Below, piece after piece: positions 57,235 through 64,000 of a stretch of DNA of 64,000 nucleotides. Both the position numbers and the translations under genes were made by a program. The notes beneath the pieces were generated by a model that did no database searches, was not told the origin of the DNA, and was given only the letters and a program-made list of their open reading frames with translations. The DNA is from Pyxidicoccus parkwaysis (GTDB lineage Bacteria > Myxococcota > Myxococcia > Myxococcales > Myxococcaceae), in NCBI RefSeq assembly GCF_017301735.1, contig NZ_CP071090.1, positions 2,904,001-2,968,000 of the forward strand, in the 5' to 3' direction. The number at the start of each line of letters is the position of its first letter. Position 1 is the stretch's first letter.

Positions 57235-57993
57235 TCAGTCCCGCTTCCGCTCGTCCCGCTCGATGACGCCGTCCTTCAGGAACAGCACCCGCCGCGCAAA
57301 CGCCGCGATGTCCGCCTCGTGCGTGACGAGCATCAACGTCTGGCCCTGCGAGTGGAGCTCGCCGAAGAGGGCCATGATTTCCTCGCCCGTCTTGCTGTCG
57401 AGCGCGCCCGTGGGCTCGTCCGCCAGCAGCAGCGCCGGGTGTGTCACCAGCGCGCGGGCAATGGCCACGCGCTGGCGCTGGCCACCCGACAGCTCGTTGG
57501 GCCGATGGTCCTTGCGCGAGCCCAGGCCCACCTTCTCCAGCATCGCCGCCGCGCGCTCGCGCCGCTCCTTCTTCGCCACGCGCGCATAGATGAGCGGCAG
57601 CGCGACGTTGTCCAGCGCCGACGCGCGCGGTAGCAGGTTGAAGCTCTGGAAGACGAAGCCCAGCTCGCGGTTGCGGATGCGCGCCAGCTCCGTCTCCGAC
57701 ATGCCCGCCACCGGCTGCCCGTTGAGCCAGTACTGCCCGCCGCTCGGCACGTCGAGGCAGCCGATGAGGTTCATGAATGTCGACTTGCCCGAGCCCGACG
57801 GCCCCATCACCGCCACGTATTCGTTGCGGCGGATGGTGAGGTCCACGCCGCGCAGCGCGCGCACCACCTCGGAGCCCATCTTGTAGTCCTTGCGCAGCCC
57901 CTCGACGCGGATGACCACGTCCGAGATGTCGCGCCCGCCCGTGGGCACCGGGCCCGGGGTCGCCTGCGGCGGCGTGCTCGTGTTGGGATTCAC
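57235..57993 (-). CDS. MacB/LolD-type ABC transporter ATPase
   Basis: A 252-residue ATPase: Walker [17 protein letters not shown]-loop [10 protein letters not shown], signature [15 protein letters not shown], Walker [15 protein letters not shown] and H-loop LVTHEADI. The extended [17 protein letters not shown] and the region around [10 protein letters not shown] are typical of the LolD/MacB group. The start is a GTG overlapping the TolC stop codon (GTGA), so translation is coupled. In this operon the ATPase and permease are separate polypeptides, unlike E. coli MacB. Confidence 0.95.
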   Translation of the reverse strand: MNPNTSTPPQATPGPVPTGGRDISDVVIRVEGLRKDYKMGSEVVRALRGVDLTIRRNEYVAVMGPSGSGKSTFMNLIGCLDVPSGGQYWLNGQPVAGMSETELARIRNRELGFVFQSFNLLPRASALDNVALPLIYARVAKKERRERAAAMLEKVGLGSRKDHRPNELSGGQRQRVAIARALVTHPALLLADEPTGALDSKTGEEIMALFGELHSQGQTLMLVTHEADIAAFARRVLFLKDGVIERDERKRD

Positions 57994-59378
57994 AGCGGCC
58001 TCCCGGCCAGCGCCTCCAACTCGGCGCGGGCAATCTGGTAGTCGAAGCGCGCGGCCACCAGGTCAGTCTGTGCCTGGACGAGGCTCTCCTGCGACGTCAG
58101 CAGCTCCAGGATGGTGGTGGCTCCCAGGCGGTAGCGCTCCGTCTGCACCTTGACGTCCTCCTCGGCCACCTCGACGGACTGCTTCGCGAAGGTGATGCGC
58201 TCCTCGGTGAGGTGGAGCTGGCTCAGGGATTGTCCCACGCCCGCGCTCACCGAGCGCCGCGTGTCCGCGAGCTGCGTCTGCGACACCGACGCCGCCGTCC
58301 TCGCACGCACCACGCGCTCCTCGCGGAGGAAGCCGTCGAAGATGGGGTAGGAGAGGCCCAGCCGCACGGACCAGCTCGTGCGGCCACCCGTGAAGGCCGG
58401 GTCGTCGTTGAACCAATTGTAGCCCGCGGACAGTCCCACCCTGGGCAGGTAGGCGGACTTCGCCGCTCCCACGCCCGCCTCCGAGGCGCGCAGGTTCGCC
58501 TCCGCCGAGAGCACCGACGGCGCCCGCGCCACGATTTCATTCACCAGCGCCTCTTCCGTGAGCGCCAGCGGCTTCGGCTCCAGGTTGTCGAGCGGCTTCG
58601 CGTCCACCGGGCCGTCCTCGCCGATGAGCCGCCCCAGCGCCAGCGACGCCGACGTGCGCTGCGTCTGGGCGGTGAGCAGCGACTCGCGCGCCGTCGTCAG
58701 GTCGAGCCGCGAGCGCAGCACGTCCGAGCGCGTCGCCGAGCCCACCGACAGCCTCCGCTCCGCCGCCTCCGCGTTCTGCTTCGCCCGCTCAATCCGCGAG
58801 CGCGCCACCTCTTCCAGGCCCTGCGCGCGGAGCACCTCGTAGAAGGAACGCTCCACGTCGAGAATCGCGGTGGCGCGCTGCGCGGTGAGCTGCGCCTCGG
58901 CCGCGCTCGACTGGGCCTTCGTCTGACGCTGGTTCGCCCCGCGCTCGCCGCCCGTGAAGACGTCCCACGAGGCCGACAGGCCCGCGCTGTACGTGTCATT
59001 GGAGCCCGACGACACCGCGCCCGTCTCCGGGTCCAACCGCTCGCTGCTGGCGAGCGAGCCGCTCGCGTTGGCGGAGAGGCTCGGCAGGTACGCACCGAAG
59101 GCGCTGCGCTCTGCCGCCTCGGAGTTCGTCACGGTGCCGGCCGCCTGGGCCACCTGGGGGTTCGTCTTCAGGGCCCGCGTAATCGCCTCTTCGAGGGTGA
59201 CACTGACCGAGGGGCGCTTCGGCTCGGCCAGCTCGGGGCGCTGCGACGGCGACGCGGCCGGGGCCGCTTGCTGCGCCAGCACCACGCCCGGCGCCGACAC
59301 CCACCCGAGGAGGCCCAGGGCCAGGGCTGTCATCCGATGGGTCCGCTTCTTCGACCACGCTGTCTGGGGCGTCTTCAT
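57990..59378 (-). CDS. TolC-family outer membrane efflux protein
   Basis: A 462-residue protein with signal peptide ending near LAQQ (residue 36). Two halves with the TolC-type repeat: [20 protein letters not shown] in the first, [21 protein letters not shown] in the second, and long helices ([40 protein letters not shown]). [20 protein letters not shown] near the end is the conserved motif. It forms the outer-membrane channel for the MacAB-like pump. The ATG at 59378 is very near the sigma-54-type promoter; an ATG at 59333 is an alternative but its signal lacks basic residues. Confidence 0.92.
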   Translation of the reverse strand: MKTPQTAWSKKRTHRMTALALGLLGWVSAPGVVLAQQAAPAASPSQRPELAEPKRPSVSVTLEEAITRALKTNPQVAQAAGTVTNSEAAERSAFGAYLPSLSANASGSLASSERLDPETGAVSSGSNDTYSAGLSASWDVFTGGERGANQRQTKAQSSAAEAQLTAQRATAILDVERSFYEVLRAQGLEEVARSRIERAKQNAEAAERRLSVGSATRSDVLRSRLDLTTARESLLTAQTQRTSASLALGRLIGEDGPVDAKPLDNLEPKPLALTEEALVNEIVARAPSVLSAEANLRASEAGVGAAKSAYLPRVGLSAGYNWFNDDPAFTGGRTSWSVRLGLSYPIFDGFLREERVVRARTAASVSQTQLADTRRSVSAGVGQSLSQLHLTEERITFAKQSVEVAEEDVKVQTERYRLGATTILELLTSQESLVQAQTDLVAARFDYQIARAELEALAGRPL

Positions 59379-59389
59379 CGAGCGGTGGA

Positions 59390-59407
59390 TTGCATTCGCC
59401 TTGCCAG
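59390..59407 (-). promoter_or_regulatory. Sigma-54-type (-24/-12) promoter of the efflux operon
   Basis: On the minus strand CTGGCAAGGCGAATGCAA matches the consensus TGGCACG-N4-TTGCA with GG and GC exactly 10 nt apart. It stands directly in front of the TolC gene; the transcript would begin close to 59381. Together with the NtrC-type regulator encoded divergently, this suggests activation of the pump operon by sigma-54. Confidence 0.7.
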
Positions 59408-59469
59408 CCTCCAACCCCTTGAAACGACGGCTGAAATCCCCGCGACTGTTGCGGAAAGTGCAGACCGGA

Positions 59470-59482
59470 TGCGGATTCCGCA
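59470..59482. promoter_or_regulatory. Palindromic site 1 (TGCGGATTCCGCA)
   Basis: A perfect palindrome with 6-bp arms around a central T, about 90-100 bp upstream of the expected sigma-54 transcription start, a normal place for an enhancer-binding protein. The same core occurs at 59729-59741. Confidence 0.6.
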
Positions 59483-59724
59483 CGCCCGGCCGCACGCCCT
59501 TCGCCGCGCGGTGGCACCGCGTCCCTCTGGAGCTCGGGGCAGGGCGCGTGGGCCCCTTGATTGCAGTGGAACCCACGGCGAAGAGGCCGCGCGGGCCCCC
59601 CATGCCTGCCCGGCCTCCCAGCTCGCGGCCTTCGCGCCGCGCTCCGTTCCCTGGGGGAGGTACCCATGACGTTGGAGACAGCCGAGCAGGGTGGTGCCCG
59701 TGGGGCAGGGTCGCCGGCTGGAAG

Positions 59725-59745
59725 GGAGTGCGGATTCCGCACTCC
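59725..59745. promoter_or_regulatory. Palindromic site 2 (extended)
   Basis: GGAGTGCGGA and TCCGCACTCC form perfect 10-bp arms around one T; the inner 13 bp are identical to site 1. It lies 67 bp before the histidine-kinase start, so it may control both divergent units. The rest of the 433-bp intergenic region shows no gene. Confidence 0.6.
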
Positions 59746-59811
59746 GCATGCAGAGTTCGCAGTGTGGAAGGCAAGCCCCTGGAGCTGGAGTCCGCGCGGC
59801 GGAGGTCGGCG

Positions 59812-61086
59812 ATGAGCGCCACGTCGTGGTGGCGCCGAGGCCCCCGCATGTTGTGGGTGGCGGCGGTGCTGATGTGCGCGGTGCTGATGTCCGCCGCGTT
59901 CTTCATCCGCAGCTCGGCGATGGAGTCGTCGTCGCTGGTGACGCGCGGCATGGCCAACGTGCTGATGCTCGCGGGCGTGGAGGCCTTCCGGGACTCGGTG
60001 GGCACGCCGAGCCAGGAGGCACTCGACGCCTTCCTCGCGTCCCACCGGGAGGGCGGCCTGCGCTACGTGGCCATCGTCCAGGACGGGAAGGTGCTGATTT
60101 CGTCCGGAGAGGGCTCCGTGGGGGAAATCATCGCCCAGCAGGACGGCCCGCAATTGCGGATGGAGGGAAGCCGCGCCCAGCTCATGCACCGGTTGCGGCG
60201 GCCCCGTCCCCCGGCCTCTGGCGAGGCCCCCGCGGTGACGGCTCCACCGGAACAGCAGGACCCGCGCAAGATGCTGCGCATCGCCTATGACTTCGAGCCG
60301 CTCAACGCGCAGGAGCTGGAGTCGCGCGCGCAGCGGCTGCTCATCGTGGCCATGGTGTCGTGCGTCGGAATCCTCGCGCTGGCGTATGCCTTCTCCCGCG
60401 CGCAGGCCCAGCGCGAGGCATTGTCGGAGGAGCTGGAGCGCGGGCGGCGGCTCGCGGCCCTCGGTACCATGTCCGCGGTGCTCGCGCACGAGCTGCGCAA
60501 CCCGCTCGCGTCACTCAAGGGCCACGCGCAGCTGTTGGCCGAGCGGGTGGAGCGCGACGAGATGCTGCGCCCCAAGGCGGACCGCGTGGTGAACGAGGCC
60601 GTGCGGCTGGAGCAGCTCCTGAATGACTTGCTCAACTTCGTGCGCAGCGGCGAATTGCGGCGCGTGGACGCGGACCCGAACGACGTGCTCCGCGCGGCGG
60701 TGGAGACCACGGGCGAGGCGAGCGTGGAGGCCCACTACCTGCCGTCGAGCACGCACTGGCAGCTCGACGCGGGGCGCCTGCAGCAGGCGCTGGAGAACGT
60801 GCTGCGCAACGCCGTGCAGGCCAGCCCCGAGGGCAGCCGCGTGGAGGCGAGCGTGGCGCAGGAGGGCAGGTCGCTCGTGTTCACCGTGAAGGACCACGGC
60901 CCGGGCATTCCCCCGGGCGAGGAGGAGCGCATCTTCGAGCCGTTCGTCACCGGTCGCCTGCGCGGCGTGGGGCTCGGGCTCGCCATCACCCGGCGCATCG
61001 TCGAGCTGCACGGCGGCACGGTGAGCGCGCGCAGTCACGCGAACGGAGGGGCGGAGTTCCGCCTCACCGTTCCTTCCCGGAGCTAG
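59812..61086 (+). CDS. Sensor histidine kinase
   Basis: A 424-residue membrane kinase. Membrane segments at about 12-32 ([20 protein letters not shown]) and 178-198 ([19 protein letters not shown]) enclose a periplasmic sensor of about 145 residues with a PAS/Cache-like feel ([20 protein letters not shown]). The dimerisation helix carries the phospho-His226 in [21 protein letters not shown]-box, G1 ([19 protein letters not shown]) and G2 ([18 protein letters not shown]) motifs are intact. The ATG follows GGAGGTCGGCG. Five bp downstream is its response regulator. Confidence 0.92.
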   Translation: MSATSWWRRGPRMLWVAAVLMCAVLMSAAFFIRSSAMESSSLVTRGMANVLMLAGVEAFRDSVGTPSQEALDAFLASHREGGLRYVAIVQDGKVLISSGEGSVGEIIAQQDGPQLRMEGSRAQLMHRLRRPRPPASGEAPAVTAPPEQQDPRKMLRIAYDFEPLNAQELESRAQRLLIVAMVSCVGILALAYAFSRAQAQREALSEELERGRRLAALGTMSAVLAHELRNPLASLKGHAQLLAERVERDEMLRPKADRVVNEAVRLEQLLNDLLNFVRSGELRRVDADPNDVLRAAVETTGEASVEAHYLPSSTHWQLDAGRLQQALENVLRNAVQASPEGSRVEASVAQEGRSLVFTVKDHGPGIPPGEEERIFEPFVTGRLRGVGLGLAITRRIVELHGGTVSARSHANGGAEFRLTVPSRS

Positions 61087-61091
61087 AGGCC

Positions 61092-62468
<1,377 letters not shown>

Positions 62469-62478
62469 GCGCGGCGGC

Positions 62479-63057
62479 TCACGGGGGGCCGTAGTTCTGC
62501 ACGCGCGAGTTCAGTTCCACCGCGGTGGCGTAGATCTGCGCCCACGTCCGGAACTTCCAGCGGGCGCCCAGGCTCTTCTGGTCATTGGCGTAGTCGAAGA
62601 GGTCCGTGCGGAACTGCGCGTCCGCGGCCTTGCGCGCCTCGGGCGACAGCGGCGTGCCCTTCTTCGCGTAGTAGCGGAGCAGGTCATAGCCGTAGTCGTG
62701 CGTCTTGGCGGCCTTGTCGAACTCCTTGTCCGGGCCAATCTTGCCGGGGGCCGACGCGTCGCCGTACGGGTCCTGCATGCGCTGGCCGTGCTTCGTCTGG
62801 ATGGCGTAGGGCGTGTAGCCCATCACCTGCGCGAAGTCGGCCGGAGGCGGGCGGGCGCCGGTGAGGTACTCGCTCATCAGCTGGCCATGGTCCCCCGCCG
62901 GAGCGGCCGCCACCTTCGCCGTGCGCTGCGTGGCGGTGGTGGACTTCGTGAAGGTGTCCTGAGGGGCGGGGCGCGCCGGAGCGGCCGTGTTGGGGCGGGC
63001 AGTGGGCTCCGCGGACACGGGACGGCGGGCGGTGACTGACGGGGGGCGGACGAGCAT
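62479..63057 (-). CDS. Possible prokaryotic phospholipase A2-like protein
   Basis: A 192-residue protein. The first 55 residues are Pro/Ala/Thr-rich. A helix-rich domain follows with the motif FDKAAKTHDYGYDLLRYY (His120, Asp121), resembling the HDxxY active-site helix of small bacterial and fungal phospholipases A2 (the C..HD.GY pattern), with a possible metal loop YGDASAPGKIGPD just before it. The family's usual cysteines are missing. No signal peptide, so it might be a toxin-type effector or a cytosolic protein. Start at the ATG at 63057; the longer frame is arginine-rich readthrough. Converges on the response regulator gene. Confidence 0.5.
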   Translation of the reverse strand: MLVRPPSVTARRPVSAEPTARPNTAAPARPAPQDTFTKSTTATQRTAKVAAAPAGDHGQLMSEYLTGARPPPADFAQVMGYTPYAIQTKHGQRMQDPYGDASAPGKIGPDKEFDKAAKTHDYGYDLLRYYAKKGTPLSPEARKAADAQFRTDLFDYANDQKSLGARWKFRTWAQIYATAVELNSRVQNYGPP

Positions 63058-63160
63058 GGGAACCTTGGGGGCGAGGTTTCTTATGCGCTCATTGTCGGAG
63101 ACTGTGGGTGTGGAGTTGCGTGGCCGTGACTGACGCACCGCGTGGTGCGAGGAGAGCCCG

Positions 63161-63625
63161 GTGGGAGCGGACCTGTATCGCGAGGGATTGGAGCGGCTGG
63201 AGGCGGGGGACGTGGAGGAGGGGCGCCGGCTGCTGGAGGCGGCGCTCCGGGCGTCGCCCGGGGACGTGGCGGTGATGCACGGCCTGGCGCGCGCATTGGA
63301 TCTGGCGGGAGAGCGTGCCCGGGCCGAGGAGCTGCTGGAGCTCGCGCATGCCCGTGCGCCGGACGCGCCGGAGCCCGCGTGTGACCTGGCGATGTTCCTG
63401 CTGGAGCGTGGCGAGGAGGCGCGGGCGGAGCAGGTGCTCGTGCCCGTGCTGAGCGCGTTGCCATCGCATCCTCGAGCGAATCTGCACCTGGCCCTGGCCC
63501 TGGCGAAGACGGCGCCAGAGCGCGCGCGGGCCCATGCGGCGAAAGCACGCCAGGGCGATGAGCCCGAGGTGCGGGAGCAGGCGGTCGCGCTGGAGCGCGT
63601 GCTCGCCTCCGCCGCTTCACGCTGA
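63161..63625 (+). CDS. Tetratricopeptide-repeat protein
   Basis: A 154-residue helical protein with GTG start and GAGGAGAG a few bases upstream. At least three TPR-type hairpins: LYREGLERLEAGDVEEGRRL, LEAALRASPGDVAVMHGLAR with ALDLAGERARAEELLELA, and LAMFLLERGEEARAEQVLVP followed by LPSHPRANLHLALALAK. No signal peptide. It probably binds a protein partner; the divergent phospholipase-like gene is a candidate by position only. Confidence 0.75.
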   Translation: MGADLYREGLERLEAGDVEEGRRLLEAALRASPGDVAVMHGLARALDLAGERARAEELLELAHARAPDAPEPACDLAMFLLERGEEARAEQVLVPVLSALPSHPRANLHLALALAKTAPERARAHAAKARQGDEPEVREQAVALERVLASAASR

Positions 63626-63810
63626 GGAGCACGGCCTGCGGTCCAGCACGATCCGCGGCGATGGAGCGGCGTGGGAGGGAGCACTCGCGTCCTCCTCATC
63701 GCGCTGAAAAGCACGGCCCGCGGGCCAGCACGATGCGCAGCGACGACGGAGCGGCGTGGGAGGGGGCACTCGCATCCGCCTCGCCGCGCTGAAAAACACG
63801 ACGGGCGGCC
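63621..63810 (+). repeat. Tandem 82-85-bp repeat after the TPR gene
   Basis: Two full units (63621-63702 and 63703-63787) and the start of a third (GCTGAAAAACACG at 63788). They share GCTGA(G/A), GCACGGCC, CCAGCACGAT, GGAGCGGCGTGGGAGGG and GCACTCGC blocks. The first unit begins just before the TPR stop codon, so the repeat probably arose by duplication of the gene's 3' flank. Confidence 0.7.
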
Positions 63811-63830
63811 TCCCGGGAAGGAAGCCGCCC
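63803..63830 (-). terminator. Terminator hairpin for the last minus-strand gene
   Basis: GGGCGGC and GCCGCCC form a 7-bp stem with a 14-nt loop, 29 bp beyond the stop codon of the minus-strand gene at 63859. Confidence 0.5.
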
Positions 63831-63858
63831 GCCGTTCCTCAACGACTCCGCGCCGCGA

Positions 63859-64000
63859 CTACGGCCTGGTGTAGTTGATGGTCAGGTCGTACGACGCCGT
63901 GCCCGAGCCCACGCCGCGCACCATGACGTACGCGGACGACTGGCCGGCGGGCACCGTCAGCGAGCACGTCTCGGAAGCGCCGGACGTGGCCGGACGGCAG
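63859..64000 (-). CDS. Secreted protein with pre-peptidase C-terminal-like domain (3' end, partial)
   Basis: The final 46 residues of a minus-strand gene whose start lies beyond the window. CRPATSGASETCSLTVPAGQ then SAYVMVRGVGSG and the end YDLTINYTRP match the last domain of the M4 protease at 50371 (CRPYVSGAAETCELTYP, AYLMVRGF, YALTITQ). PPC domains are found on secreted peptidases and are usually removed after export. It is probably another secreted enzyme, perhaps a protease. Confidence 0.8.
   Translation of the reverse strand, partial: CRPATSGASETCSLTVPAGQSSAYVMVRGVGSGTASYDLTINYTRP

Overview
The window looks like a chromosomal segment of a myxobacterium of the Myxococcus/Corallococcus/Pyxidicoccus type. 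The reasons are very high GC with strong third-position G/C bias, a DUF2378-type gene (a family known mainly from myxobacteria), a MopE-like lipoprotein, and a large load of secreted lipoproteins, proteases, glycosidases and lectins. I found no insertion sequence, integrase, CRISPR array, rRNA gene or complete tRNA gene. Assignments rest on motif reading, without any database search.

Layout. 0-3 kb: 3' end of a SNF2-type helicase and a MopE-like lipoprotein. 3-13 kb: small regulators (ArsR, MarR, two AraC) next to small redox or membrane proteins (DoxX, YciI, DUF1772, three SDR/NAD-binding proteins), an exported EEP nuclease-fold protein and a DUF4476 protein. 13-16 kb: a DTW-domain tRNA-modification protein and a Na+/H+ antiporter. 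15.7-22.6 kb: a translationally coupled pair, a ComEC-like metallo-beta-lactamase-fold hydrolase and a 1927-residue protein with a long coiled coil. 22.6-28.5 kb: PH-domain protein, YciI, KptA/Tpt1, LysR, an S9 peptidase and a CARDB lipoprotein. 28.8-37.8 kb: secreted M57-type protease, small lipoproteins, DUF2378 protein, a rifamycin phosphotransferase and an ArsR-SRPBCC operon with a visible operator. 36.7-38.1 kb: a scarred stretch with a protease-gene remnant, direct repeats, a tRNA 3'-end fragment with terminator and a truncated regulator.

38.58-42.21 kb holds the most interesting system. It has a short gene for a 51-residue peptide with six cysteines, a hairpin, and then four tightly packed genes: MauE-like redox membrane protein, membrane-anchored thioredoxin-like protein with CxxC, one-polypeptide ABC exporter without peptidase domain, and S26 signal peptidase. 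I read it as a machine that oxidises, exports and trims the cysteine-rich peptide.

42-54.5 kb is a secretome region: ricin-type lectin, metzincin, GH43, lipase-like protein, M4 protease, repeat protein and GH16-like enzyme. Two genes 16 kb apart (37.4 and 53.6 kb) share an almost identical upstream element of about 80 bp. 54.4-62.5 kb: a MacAB-TolC-like efflux operon (minus strand), divergent from a histidine kinase/NtrC-type regulator pair. The shared intergenic region contains a sigma-54-type promoter and two palindromes, so this two-component system probably controls the pump. 62.5-64 kb: a possible phospholipase A2-like protein, a TPR protein, a tandem repeat, and the 3' end of a protein with a pre-peptidase C-terminal-like domain.
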